From: Prosthecobacter dejongeii
GTDB taxonomy: Bacteria; Verrucomicrobiota; Verrucomicrobiia; Verrucomicrobiales; Verrucomicrobiaceae
Reading direction: 5' to 3'
Assembly: GCF_014203045.1 (NCBI RefSeq)
Contig: NZ_JACHIF010000001.1
Location: forward strand, 1,178,001 to 1,242,000
DNA length: 64,000 nucleotides
This document shows positions 9,176 to 18,945 of the stretch, one piece after another; positions within the stretch are counted from its first letter, which is position 1, and each line of letters begins with the position of its first letter. The notes under the pieces were generated by a model that was not told where the DNA came from, did not search any database, and was given only the letters and a program-made list of their open reading frames with translations. A program made the translations under genes and the position numbers.

Positions 9176-9818
9176 AACACCCCCCATCCTTCAAGTCTGG
9201 CTTGTCGAAGATCACAAAGTCTATGGCGAGCGATTGATGCGTGCGCTCAATCGTCTGGATGACCTGAGCTGTACGCAGCGTTTCACGGCCTGTGAAGATG
9301 CCTTCGCCGCTTTGGTCGAGCATCCGGCCCCTGATGTCCTGCTGTTGGATGTGGAGCTACCTGGCGTGAGTGGTATTGAGGGCATCGCGCGGCTGCGTCA
9401 GCTTGCGCCAAAGGCAGCCATCGTCATCCTCACCGTCTTTGAGGACGATGAGAAAATCTTCCGCGCCATCTGCGCTGGGGCTGCGGGTTACTTGCTCAAG
9501 ACGTCGGGCACTGAAGACATCGCCACGGCCATTCGTTCCGCTGCGGCCGGCGGTTCACCCATCAATCCACGCATCGCGCGCCGGGTTTTGGAAATGCTTT
9601 CCAAGGCCAACGAGCCCCCGCGTGACTATGGCCTCACGCCGCGTGAGCATGACATTTTGCAATTGCTCGTCCAAGGTCACACCATCAAGGAAGCCGCCGC
9701 GCAGCTCGGCATCGGCTATTACACAGCGGATGAATACATCCGCAGTGTCTATGAGAAGCTGCAAGTACGCAGTCGTGGCAGTGCCATCGCCAAAGCCATC
9801 CATGAGCGATTGGTTTAG
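9168..9818 (+). CDS. NarL/FixJ-family response regulator
   Basis: A 216-residue cytoplasmic regulator paired with the preceding kinase. The receiver domain has the acidic pair in LVEDHKV, the phospho-acceptor Asp61 in LLLDVELPG, and the conserved Thr and Lys in ILTVFEDDE and YLLKTSG. The LuxR-type DNA-binding domain occupies about 150-216 (LTPREHDILQLLVQGHTIKE, then EYIRSVYEKLQVRSR). The ATG at 9168 overlaps the kinase stop; the longer open frame from 9087 lies inside kinase coding sequence. The giant PEP-CTERM gene starts 301 bp downstream and is a plausible target, but nothing in the sequence proves it. Confidence 0.93.
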   Translation: MAETPPILQVWLVEDHKVYGERLMRALNRLDDLSCTQRFTACEDAFAALVEHPAPDVLLLDVELPGVSGIEGIARLRQLAPKAAIVILTVFEDDEKIFRAICAGAAGYLLKTSGTEDIATAIRSAAAGGSPINPRIARRVLEMLSKANEPPRDYGLTPREHDILQLLVQGHTIKEAAAQLGIGYYTADEYIRSVYEKLQVRSRGSAIAKAIHERLV

Positions 9819-10119
9819 TGATTTGAGGCATAATCTTTAGCTTCATGAGGAAAGCTTCAATTTAGCATCCTCCTCGGGCGGATTTTAATCGCTGTCAGAA
9901 GGATTTTAGGCTGGAATAACGTTTTCCCGGTCCAACCCAATGTCGCTGCCCTCCCCCAGGCATTTTCGTCTTTCCGGACGCCATTCACAACTCTGCTGCC
10001 GATCTCAGGTTAGGCAGGCTGCGGATGTCACGTCCGCCCTCCCTTGCTGAATCGCAAAGGCGTTCCTTGAGCCTCGTCGTAAGGGTTCTTCATCTCCAAT
10101 CACCCGCTTTTTCCCAACC
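9819..10119. other. Leader region of the giant PEP-CTERM gene
   Basis: No open frame of note. The region holds the imperfect palindrome at 10021-10037 described separately. I see no convincing -10/-35 pair and no strong terminator after the response regulator. Confidence 0.5.
10021..10037. promoter_or_regulatory. Imperfect 17-bp palindrome upstream of the PEP-CTERM gene
   Basis: GCGGATGT and ACGTCCGC flank a central C; the arms pair except for one T/G position. It lies 82 bp before the ATG at 10120 and directly downstream of the two-component genes, so it may bind the response regulator or another dimeric factor. It does not resemble the inverted repeat at 7116. Confidence 0.35.
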
Positions 10120-13100
10120 ATGGTCAGTGCTCGATTTCGTTTCTCTTCCCGCGCCCTTTGTTTATTGGCAGCCACACTTTCTCTAATTCCTCAATGGAGC
10201 CTGCGGGCAGCCGATGGGACGTGGATCTTTACGACCGGTGGGACTTCGAACTGGAGCGAAGCCGCCAAATGGAGCGGCTCTATCGCGGACGGTGCGGGCT
10301 CCACAGCTTTCATGGCCAATGCCAACTTGGTCACAGCAGATCAGATCATCGTATTGGATACCTCCCGCATTCTGGGAGCCATCCGTCTGGGTGACAACAA
10401 CAGTACGGACCGCCGTGCGTTGACGATCAGCTCGTCGGGCGGGACCACACTGACATTCGACAACACGCCGAACGGTGCCAATGCCAGCCTGGTACAAGTG
10501 AGTACCAGCGCTGGGGATACGATCTCTGCACCGGTGGTGCTGAATAGCTCTCTGGATGTGATGAATACCGCAACGGATCGCACCCTGACGATTTCGGGGG
10601 CGATCTCGGCAGGGACGACGGGGCTGAAAGTGATCACCAATAAAGGGGTCAGCTCGCCCGCTCTAACGACCAACCCCTTTGCCACCAACGTGGGCACGGG
10701 GCCTGTAACGATGAGTGGCATCATCAGCGACGGTCTGGGGCAAGTGGCCATTGTGCAAAACAGCCCTGGCAACAGCACGTTGGCTCTGAATGGTGCTAAC
10801 ACTTTCACGGGTGGCGTGACGCTGAATGAAGGCACCCTTACTCTAGGCAATGCCACCGCTCTCGGGGCGACCGCCGGCAAGTTCGTGATTAACAGTGGTT
10901 ACTTGAACTCCAGCGTTGCAAACTTGACCTTAACCGCCAACAACGCCGTGGAGATCAACGGTAGTTTTTCCTTCTTCGGGTCTCAGAGCTTAAGCCTGGG
11001 CAATGGCGCGGTGACCTTCAGTGACAACATCAACATCAGTGCCAACAGCAACCAACTCACCCTGGGGGGTAACATCAGCGATGGCGGCAACAGCTACAGC
11101 CTTACCAAGACCGGCCAGGGGCGTGTTTACCTCACGGGGACCAATACCTACACGGGTGGCACCACGGTGAATGCGGGCTTCCTGATCGTGAACAAGAACG
11201 CTGCGCTGGGCGGCACAGGCCGCAATGTTGCGGTGAACTACGGGGCCACCCTCGCGGCGAACTACGCCATGGATCAAGCCTTTGTGGACCGTGTGAACAC
11301 AGCTTCCGTCGGCACTTTGGCGCTTTGGACCAACAGCAGTGCTGCGCTTAACCTCTCCGCTTTCCCGAACATGCGTTTGGGCTCTGGAAACAATGCCACT
11401 TACTCCGGCACGCTTACCCCTCATGGTACAACCTTTCGCCTGGGTGGCGGCAGCTCCACGCTGACCGTCTCCAGTGCTCTGACCGGAGCAGGCAATTCTT
11501 TGGAAGTCGGCATTCAGGGCAGTAGTGTGGGCAATGTGACCCTCAGCGGGAATAACACCTACAGCGGTAACACCACCGTGCGCGGTCCTTCGGTCCTTCA
11601 GCTTAATGGTAACACGGGCCGCATCGCGGACACTTCAGATTTGGTCATGGCAGGCAACGGCACCTTTCGTTATGACAACATCGGCGCGACGGCTGCCATC
11701 AGTGAAACACTTGGCGGGCTGCGACTTGAGGTGGGGGACTCGACGGTCCTTTCTCAGCGCACCGTCGCCTTCGATAGTACGCTCACCTTCGCCAGCTTTA
11801 ACCGTTCTAGCGGAGCCACTGTGAACTTCACCGTCGGTGGCACAGGCGCGACAACCACCCTGCAAAAGGTAGCCTTTGCCTCGGCACCCACCGCAGGAGC
11901 TTTCATGGATGCGGGCCTGTTTGTCAGTGGGGCAAACTACGCCGCCTACGACGTGGGCGGGTTTGTCCGTGCGCTGGATTATGCAACGGATAGCAACACC
12001 GCTGCTGTGGGCGCAGGGGCCACCCTGGCAACGGGTAGCGGCAAGCATGTGAACCTGACGGGAAGCCTTTCCGCCCAGACGACGGATAGCATCCAGACTT
12101 TGCGCATCGGCAATGCCTCCAATGTTAGCCTGGCGGCTGGGGCCACGCTGACGGTCTCTGCGGGAGGCATTTTAAAATCCGGGGCGTCCGCAGCCACGAT
12201 TGATGGCGGTGTGGGCATCACAGTTGGTGGGGGTGGGGAGCTGGTCATCCGCACGGATGTCGGAGGAGATCAGTTGAACCTCCTGTCCAATATCCTTTCC
12301 ACCACGGGCGCACTTACCAAATCGGGTGCGGGGGTAGTGGCCCTGGCAGGCACGAATGCCTACACTGGACAGACCACGGTGAATGCAGGCACGCTGCGCA
12401 TCCTCGGTGCCCAGGCGCTGGGCAGTGGTGATGTGGCGCTCAACGGCGGCACCTTAGACCTGCGTGCGAACAGCACCTTACCCGACAATGGCGGTACCCC
12501 AGAGACCTTCACCTTTGGACAAAATGTCGTGGTGGGGGCAGATGCCACTATCGCGGTCAATACGCTGGCGGGAACCAGCACCCAGGCCAACAAAACCATT
12601 CGCATGGGGAACTTGAGCATCGGCGGCAATGTGCTGACGGTGACCAACAACAATGGCTACGGTCTGGAGTTCTCTGGCACCACGACGCTAAGCCCAGGGG
12701 CTACGGGGAACACCATCCTTAACTTGGGTACAGCTAAACCTTCGAATCTTGTCCAAGCACTGACCCTCAGCGGTAAAGTGACAGGAAGCTCGCAGCTCAC
12801 CATTCGCGGCAGCGGCATGGTTCAGCTCACCAACAGCAGCAATGATTTTGTGGGGAACATTCTCATCACAGGTGGCGGCCTGGCCGTTTCCAGTGATGCG
12901 GCTTTGGGCAACGCCGCCAACCAAGTGTTGATGACAGACTCTAATGGTGCCACGACTTTCCGTGCGCTAGAAACCTTCGCGACCAATCGCAGCTTCACGT
13001 TAGGCAACAACGCGGCGACGAACAACGTCTTCCAGGTGGTGGCCGGTAAGACCTTCACTCTGAACAGCGCGTTTCTAGGCAACAACGGATTCGTGAAGTC

Positions 13101-16100
13101 AGACAATGGCACCTTTGAAATCAATGCCGCAAACACGGGCTGGGACGGCACCGTGATCGTCCAAGACGGCGTTCTCAAAATCTCCAATTCAGCGGCACTC
13201 GGTAGCACGGTGGGCAATACTTGGGTGAATAACCAGGAGTCTGCTCTGCATCTCAATGGCGGGGCGAGTGGCATCACCGTAGCGGAAAAATTGTATCTGT
13301 TCTCTTCCGGTCTTAACAGCACGGGAGCTTTGCTAAGTCTCGCAGGCAGTGGGGCGAATACGGTCTCGGGCGACATCGTGCTGAATGGCACGGCTGCGAT
13401 CGGGGTAGAAGCAGACAGCATGCTGAATCTCACCAGTGTCAATGCCATCACGGCCAATGCGGATCTCACCGCCTCGGGCACCACCACCTCAAACACCTTT
13501 TCACTCACCCTCACCGGCGCTGGCAGTGGCACTCTCGCCAGCCCTATCTCTACGGGAGCCAGCACACTCACCAAGATGGGGACTGGCACTTGGACGCTCA
13601 CAGGCACCAGCACCTACACCGGTTCCACGCTCGTCAACAACGGCACTCTGGTGCTGAGCGGCACAGCGGGAAAAGTAGCCGCAGGTGGAACCATGCAGAT
13701 TAGCCCTGGCGCGACCCTGGTGCTGGATAACCGATCTGGCCATCTGGATAACCGCATGGGCACTCGAGGCGTCCACTTCGGGGGTAATCTTACCATCCTT
13801 GGCGATGCCAGTGCGCCGACTTTGGAAACCATCACCAGCAGCAACTTATCGGCAGGTAACACGGCGGCTGTGTTGACCTTGGATGCAGATCCTAGCCAGT
13901 CACTCACCTTCCAGGTGAGTGGCGGCAGCTTCATTCGCAACACTCAGGGCACGGTGCTTTTTCGCGGTGACAATTTGGGCAACACGCCAGGGGCGGGTGT
14001 AGCAACGATGAAGGCCTCCACCGTTCCTACCTTTGTGGGTCAAACCGGTGCCTCAGGCACGGCGAATCGCGGCATCTTGCCTTGGGCGTTAGTGGATCAA
14101 TCCATCACCGGTTCTGGTACTGCCTTTGCCACCTACGATTCCGTGCGCGGGATCTTAGCGCTGAATGCCGTGGCTGGTGAGGAACTAGGGCATCTGCAGG
14201 CCGGGACCAACGCGGCACTGGAAGCGAGTCGATTCGGGCTAGGGGCCTACTCCATCAACTCGCTGAATCTACGTAGCTCGGGCGGCGTGGAACTGAATCC
14301 CATGCAGACGCTGAACATTGAAAGTGGTGGCCTTTTAGCCTTCGCTGGAAATGCGGGCATCCAGGGCGGCCTGCTTTCCACCAGCTCTAACCGTGAATTG
14401 ATCGTTCACGGGCTCGGAGATTTGGAGATCGGTTCCGTCATCACTGGCACTACCGGTGGCCTGACCAAGACGGGGGCAGGGACCCTCAGTCTCACGGCTT
14501 CCAATCTCTACACGGGTGCTACCACCGTGAATCAAGGAACTCTGAAACTTGCTGGCGGTCATCATACCCTTCTAGCTGGCCAGCCTCTCAATGTGAATAC
14601 AGGTGGGACGTTGGATCTCAATGGCACCACCCAGATGGTCGGTGCCCTGCGTAGCCTAGGAAGCACGGCAGGTGAAACCCCGATGATGGGCGGCGTCATC
14701 ACCTCCACCAACACCTCCTCCACCCTCGTGATCAATGAGACGGCAAGCACCACCTTTGCCGGACAGATCACGGGTGAAGTGACCCTGATCCGTTCGAATG
14801 GAAACACGCTGAACCTCACCAATGAAAACAGTCATACGGGGCCCACGGTCTTGAATGGTGGGGTCACCAGTCTGCGGGATGGGGGCAAGATCACGCAGTC
14901 TTCCAACCTGGATCTCAGCTACGGCGCACTGCGTTTTGAAAACAATTTTCTGACTGATGATACCAACCGACTGGCCGATGACATCGACATCACTCTGCGC
15001 GGTGGCACTCTCAGCCTATACGGCCGTGGTGGTTCCATGACATCGGAAACGGTGGGCCTCGTGAGCCTTGCCCAGGGCAGCAACATCATCACTGCGGCGG
15101 CAGGTAGCAACAGTGGTAACCTGATGCCACAATCTGCGACGCTGACGCTTTCTGGCTTCACTCGGGATGCCGATGCCGCTGCGACGGTGAACTTTGGCCA
15201 GAGCTACTCTGGCACCAGCTCGGAACGTCTTGGCCTTGTGGCCAGCACCGCAGGTTCTGCAGAGAACATTGTGGTGACGGGTGGGCTTGCTACGACCAAC
15301 AACATCGTGGGCCCATGGGCCATCGTGACGAACTATTTCAACACCAATGCGGCGGAGTTTGCCGGTTATGACACGGCGGGTGGAGTCGGAGCCCTAAACA
15401 CGGTGGGCTTCGTCGGTTACGATGGCAGCGCTCTGCCTGCCGCCAACCAACCGACGCAAAACATTCGCCTTGCCGCCTCGGGAGCTGTGGCAGCAAACGG
15501 CCTCAACATCAACTCACTCAACTTCATCGGTACCACGGCCACTCCGGCTCCGGTGATCAGCTTTGCGAATGCCACGGACGTGCTGAATCTCACCAGTGGG
15601 GGCCTTTCTGCCAGCATGGAAAATGACGTCACCTTCCTGCCGCAGATCGGTGCCACGCCTAACCAGGGAAGGCTCACAGCGGGTGGGATCAATCCTGGCG
15701 ACACCACCGATCTCTTCATTTTTTATCAGAACAAAGCTGCCGCGAACCTCTTCACCCTCAACTCGGCCATCATTGATAACCCGACTAATAACCAAGCCGT
15801 TCGGCTGGTAGTGTGGGGCGGTGTGTTTGGCCAATTCCCTGTGGTGCTCAATAGCAATCTGAATAGCTACACGGGTGGCACCGTGGTGAACAGCCAGATC
15901 CTTCAGATCGGCACGGCGGGTGCGGCGGGGAATCTGCCTGCGGGCGGGCTGACTGTGAATGGAGGCACTGTCACCCAAATCAACGGTACCATTGCCGCCC
16001 AAGATGTGACCTTGAATGGTCCTTCCGTTCTGACGCTCACAGGCAGCAACACGCTGAATAACCTGACCTTTAACAACACGGGTGGCAATACCAACCCTGC

Positions 16101-17823
16101 TATCAACGTCGGCAGCGGCACTTTGACGCTGGGGGGCAACATTGAGGTCACCTCCTCCAATGTAAGCAGCACGGCGACCATCTCTGGCGGCACGTTGAGT
16201 CTCGGCGGCAGCACCCGCACTGTGGACGTTGCGCCCATTCTTTATGCCGAGGCCACGCTTTCTCCTGAACAGGCAGCGCTGAACATGACCAGTGTCATCA
16301 CCGGCACAGGAGTGGGCTTGATCAAGACAGGCAACGGCTTCTTGCAGCTCAGCGGAGCCAGCACCTTTTCTGGCGGGGTGGATCTCCAGACTGGCGGTTT
16401 GGTCATCGGGGGTAGCACGACGGGGACAGTCACCAGCGGCCCTCTAGGCACCGGCACTTTGACCCTGGGCCAAGGCACCACGCTGACGGCAGATGGCACG
16501 GCGCGCACGGTTGCGAATGCCGTGGCAGTCAGCGGTGATTTTACCCTGGGGGTGCGTGGGCCTACGGTGCCCGCAGCCCTGACGCTCTCTGGCGGGATCT
16601 CCTGGGGCAGCAGTGTGCGTACCGTGACAGTGAATAGCGCACCTAGCACCTTGCAGACCCTTTCTGGCACCGTGACGGGCAGCGGTGGCTTGGTGAAAAC
16701 CGGCATCGGCACGCTGGCCCTCACAGGCAATAACACCGCCTCGCTGGACTGGCGCGCAGCGGGGGCTGTGACGGTGGAAAATGGCAGCCTGCGCATCAAC
16801 AATGACAACTCCCTGGGCGCAACCCCAGCGGCAGCCACTCCGGGGAACATCGTGCTCAATGGCGGCTCTCTTTCCGTGGGTGCCAATGTCACGCTCAATG
16901 CCAATCGCGGCATTGCCTTGGGCGTGGCGGGCGGCTCTGGAACCGGGATTCTGGAGGTGGTGAATACGGCAGAAACCCTCAGTTACGCCGGGGTCATCGC
17001 CAACAACGGCACGGGGGCAGATAACCTGCTGAAAACCGGCACTGGAACCCTGTTGCTCACCGGGGTCAACACTTACACGGGTAACACCACCATCGGCGGC
17101 GGCACCCTCACTCTCGGGGCGACAGGCGCGCTGGACAATTCCGCCCGGATCAGCGTCCTCGCGAGCGCCACGTTCAACGTCAGTGCCGTGAGCGGTGGCT
17201 TCCAGTTAAAGGCGGGCCAGATTCTGGAAGGCGGTGGTACCGTGACGGGGGCCGTTTCCGCCCTCAGCGGGTCCATCATTGCCCCAGGGACGAGTGTGAA
17301 TGATGCGGCGGAAAGGCTCAACTTTGGCACGGGGCTCAATCTCGCCAGCGGCTCCACCCTTCAGCTTCAGATCACCACCGCTAGCTTCACCAGCACCAAT
17401 AACTTTGGCGGCAATGCCTACGGCACGGCGGGCTACAACAACTACATCATCGCGAACGCAGGCGGGCTGGGGAACCACGATCAGGTGAACGTCACTGGCA
17501 CGCTGGATCAGGCGGCAGGAGCTAAGATCCAAGTTCAGTCGTTAAACTTCATCCCCCAAAACGGGCAGATCTTTAACCTGCTGGACTGGACCACTGCCTT
17601 TAACGGTTCGACCAATCTAGGCCCGAACACCCGCTTCGGTGACTTGGATGCGGGCTTGGATCTGGACCTGCCAGACATCTCCAGCTCAGGCCTCTTCTGG
17701 GATACCAGTCACTTCGCCACCCTGGGGGTCATCGTGGTGGTGCCAGAGCCTGGTCGCGCCACGCTGCTGCTGCTGGGCCTCATGGCCCTGTTCGGCACCC
17801 GCCGTCGTGGCCGCATCGTCTGA
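10120..17823 (+). CDS. Giant autotransporter-repeat PEP-CTERM surface protein
   Basis: A 2567-residue exported protein, presumably a fibrous surface or matrix adhesin. The signal peptide ends near residue 31 (SLRAADG). The body is Gly/Thr/Asn/Ser-rich parallel-beta-helix sequence with many autotransporter-associated beta-strand repeats; copies of the KTGxGxLxLxGxNxYTGxTxVNxGTL pattern occur near nucleotides 11100, 12313, 13570, 14464, 16324, 16694 and 17034. The C-terminus is a PEP-CTERM sorting signal: VVVPEPGRA, a Leu-rich membrane helix, then RRRGR. That signal normally implies exosortase/archaeosortase processing; neither enzyme is in the window. No classical autotransporter barrel is present despite the repeat name. 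Long antisense frames here are composition shadows. It sits downstream of the two-component pair. Confidence 0.93.
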   Translation: MVSARFRFSSRALCLLAATLSLIPQWSLRAADGTWIFTTGGTSNWSEAAKWSGSIADGAGSTAFMANANLVTADQIIVLDTSRILGAIRLGDNNSTDRRALTISSSGGTTLTFDNTPNGANASLVQVSTSAGDTISAPVVLNSSLDVMNTATDRTLTISGAISAGTTGLKVITNKGVSSPALTTNPFATNVGTGPVTMSGIISDGLGQVAIVQNSPGNSTLALNGANTFTGGVTLNEGTLTLGNATALGATAGKFVINSGYLNSSVANLTLTANNAVEINGSFSFFGSQSLSLGNGAVTFSDNINISANSNQLTLGGNISDGGNSYSLTKTGQGRVYLTGTNTYTGGTTVNAGFLIVNKNAALGGTGRNVAVNYGATLAANYAMDQAFVDRVNTASVGTLALWTNSSAALNLSAFPNMRLGSGNNATYSGTLTPHGTTFRLGGGSSTLTVSSALTGAGNSLEVGIQGSSVGNVTLSGNNTYSGNTTVRGPSVLQLNGNTGRIADTSDLVMAGNGTFRYDNIGATAAISETLGGLRLEVGDSTVLSQRTVAFDSTLTFASFNRSSGATVNFTVGGTGATTTLQKVAFASAPTAGAFMDAGLFVSGANYAAYDVGGFVRALDYATDSNTAAVGAGATLATGSGKHVNLTGSLSAQTTDSIQTLRIGNASNVSLAAGATLTVSAGGILKSGASAATIDGGVGITVGGGGELVIRTDVGGDQLNLLSNILSTTGALTKSGAGVVALAGTNAYTGQTTVNAGTLRILGAQALGSGDVALNGGTLDLRANSTLPDNGGTPETFTFGQNVVVGADATIAVNTLAGTSTQANKTIRMGNLSIGGNVLTVTNNNGYGLEFSGTTTLSPGATGNTILNLGTAKPSNLVQALTLSGKVTGSSQLTIRGSGMVQLTNSSNDFVGNILITGGGLAVSSDAALGNAANQVLMTDSNGATTFRALETFATNRSFTLGNNAATNNVFQVVAGKTFTLNSAFLGNNGFVKSDNGTFEINAANTGWDGTVIVQDGVLKISNSAALGSTVGNTWVNNQESALHLNGGASGITVAEKLYLFSSGLNSTGALLSLAGSGANTVSGDIVLNGTAAIGVEADSMLNLTSVNAITANADLTASGTTTSNTFSLTLTGAGSGTLASPISTGASTLTKMGTGTWTLTGTSTYTGSTLVNNGTLVLSGTAGKVAAGGTMQISPGATLVLDNRSGHLDNRMGTRGVHFGGNLTILGDASAPTLETITSSNLSAGNTAAVLTLDADPSQSLTFQVSGGSFIRNTQGTVLFRGDNLGNTPGAGVATMKASTVPTFVGQTGASGTANRGILPWALVDQSITGSGTAFATYDSVRGILALNAVAGEELGHLQAGTNAALEASRFGLGAYSINSLNLRSSGGVELNPMQTLNIESGGLLAFAGNAGIQGGLLSTSSNRELIVHGLGDLEIGSVITGTTGGLTKTGAGTLSLTASNLYTGATTVNQGTLKLAGGHHTLLAGQPLNVNTGGTLDLNGTTQMVGALRSLGSTAGETPMMGGVITSTNTSSTLVINETASTTFAGQITGEVTLIRSNGNTLNLTNENSHTGPTVLNGGVTSLRDGGKITQSSNLDLSYGALRFENNFLTDDTNRLADDIDITLRGGTLSLYGRGGSMTSETVGLVSLAQGSNIITAAAGSNSGNLMPQSATLTLSGFTRDADAAATVNFGQSYSGTSSERLGLVASTAGSAENIVVTGGLATTNNIVGPWAIVTNYFNTNAAEFAGYDTAGGVGALNTVGFVGYDGSALPAANQPTQNIRLAASGAVAANGLNINSLNFIGTTATPAPVISFANATDVLNLTSGGLSASMENDVTFLPQIGATPNQGRLTAGGINPGDTTDLFIFYQNKAAANLFTLNSAIIDNPTNNQAVRLVVWGGVFGQFPVVLNSNLNSYTGGTVVNSQILQIGTAGAAGNLPAGGLTVNGGTVTQINGTIAAQDVTLNGPSVLTLTGSNTLNNLTFNNTGGNTNPAINVGSGTLTLGGNIEVTSSNVSSTATISGGTLSLGGSTRTVDVAPILYAEATLSPEQAALNMTSVITGTGVGLIKTGNGFLQLSGASTFSGGVDLQTGGLVIGGSTTGTVTSGPLGTGTLTLGQGTTLTADGTARTVANAVAVSGDFTLGVRGPTVPAALTLSGGISWGSSVRTVTVNSAPSTLQTLSGTVTGSGGLVKTGIGTLALTGNNTASLDWRAAGAVTVENGSLRINNDNSLGATPAAATPGNIVLNGGSLSVGANVTLNANRGIALGVAGGSGTGILEVVNTAETLSYAGVIANNGTGADNLLKTGTGTLLLTGVNTYTGNTTIGGGTLTLGATGALDNSARISVLASATFNVSAVSGGFQLKAGQILEGGGTVTGAVSALSGSIIAPGTSVNDAAERLNFGTGLNLASGSTLQLQITTASFTSTNNFGGNAYGTAGYNNYIIANAGGLGNHDQVNVTGTLDQAAGAKIQVQSLNFIPQNGQIFNLLDWTTAFNGSTNLGPNTRFGDLDAGLDLDLPDISSSGLFWDTSHFATLGVIVVVPEPGRATLLLLGLMALFGTRRRGRIV

Positions 17824-17831
17824 GTCCGGTC

Positions 17832-17860
17832 TGTCGCAAATCACACACACTTTGTCGTGG
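17832..17860 (+). promoter_or_regulatory. Shared 29-bp promoter/operator motif, copy A
   Basis: First of three ungapped copies in this window: TGTCG, four to five variable bases, TCACACA, two variable bases, CTTTGTCGTGG. The two TGTCG elements are 21 bp apart, two helical turns. This copy ends 41 bp before the ATG of the Zn-type dehydrogenase at 17902. Confidence 0.7.
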
Positions 17861-17901
17861 TGATGAACCACGGCATTGTCGTATCATGCCGATACCAACT
17901 C

Positions 17902-18930
17902 ATGAAATCCGCCGCCGTCGTCAATTACGCACCTGAAAAAGGCTCCGTCGAAATCCGTGAAATCGAGCAGCCCGAGATCGGCGCAGAGGATGTGCTGCTG
18001 GAGGTAGCCAATGTGGGCGTCTGCGGCAGTGACCTGCACCAGTGGACGGCAGACCACTCCTGGCCGGTGAACTACCCAGTGGTGCTCGGCCACGAGTTCG
18101 GTGGCCACATCATTCAGGTAGGCAAAGATGTCGAAGGCTGGAAGGAAGGTGACCGCGTGGTGTCTGAAACCGCCGCCATCATTTCCAAGGACAATCCCAT
18201 GACCCGTCGGGGTTTGTATAACCTGGACAATACCCGCAAAGGTTTTGGTTACGGGGTGAACGGGGCCATGACCAAATACGTGCGCGTGCCCAGCCGCATC
18301 CTTCATCATGTGCCGGATCACCTGCCTTTTGAGCAGGCCTGTCTCACGGAGCCCTGCTGCGTCGCTTACAATGCAGTGGTGAAGAATGCCCGCATCGAGC
18401 CGGGTGACCGCGTGGTCGTCCTCGGCCCAGGCACCATCGGCATTCTCTGTGCCGCCATGGCCCGTCTTTGCGGTGCGGAGGTGGCCATCGTCGGTCTGCC
18501 TCAGGATGCCCATCGCCTAGAACTCGCCCGCAAGCACTATGGCTGCCAGGTGATCATCGGCGATGCCAAACCCTGGGCGCTGGAGCGCGATGGCCTCGGC
18601 TGTGATGGCGTCATTGATGCCGCCGGGGCCAGTGTCACTCTCAAGATCGCCCTTGATATTGTTCGCCCCGCAGGCTGGATCAGCAAAGTCGGCTGGGGCC
18701 CGCAGCCTCTTGGTTTCAACATGGATCCTCTGGTGCAGAAAAACATCACTCTTCAGGGAAGCTTCAGCCACAACTGGCCTATCTGGGAGCGCGTCATTGC
18801 CCTCCTCGCCAGCGGTCAGTTTGATGTGAAGCCTATCATCGGCGGCGTCTGGCCCGTGACGGACTGGCATGAAGCCTTTGAGAAAATGCACAAAGGTGAA
18901 GTGGTGAAGAGCGTCCTGCGTCCCGTGTGA
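17902..18930 (+). CDS. Medium-chain (zinc-type) alcohol/polyol dehydrogenase
   Basis: A 342-residue NAD(P)-dependent dehydrogenase of the sorbitol/threonine/idonate dehydrogenase group, probably oxidising a sugar alcohol or sugar acid. The ATG at 17902 (MKSAAVVNYAPEKG) fits the family N-terminus; the open frame upstream from 17857 contains part of the regulatory motif. Catalytic-zinc ligands are in GVCGSDLHQW and VVLGHEFGGH, plus a Glu in the LTEPCCVAYN region. The Rossmann motif is VVLGPGTIGILCAAM. The usual four-Cys structural zinc loop is absent, replaced by SKDNPMTRRGLYNLDNTRKG. It is preceded by motif copy A and probably belongs to the same regulon as the SDR, isomerase and beta-helix genes. 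Confidence 0.88.
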   Translation: MKSAAVVNYAPEKGSVEIREIEQPEIGAEDVLLEVANVGVCGSDLHQWTADHSWPVNYPVVLGHEFGGHIIQVGKDVEGWKEGDRVVSETAAIISKDNPMTRRGLYNLDNTRKGFGYGVNGAMTKYVRVPSRILHHVPDHLPFEQACLTEPCCVAYNAVVKNARIEPGDRVVVLGPGTIGILCAAMARLCGAEVAIVGLPQDAHRLELARKHYGCQVIIGDAKPWALERDGLGCDGVIDAAGASVTLKIALDIVRPAGWISKVGWGPQPLGFNMDPLVQKNITLQGSFSHNWPIWERVIALLASGQFDVKPIIGGVWPVTDWHEAFEKMHKGEVVKSVLRPV

Positions 18931-18945
18931 CGGCAGGCCCGCATT

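Noticed and set aside
10341-17532. Many long antisense frames over the PEP-CTERM gene, up to 263 codons.
   Set aside because: Valine/Pro/Leu-rich shadow translations caused by the biased composition of the sense gene; no family look and mutually overlapping.
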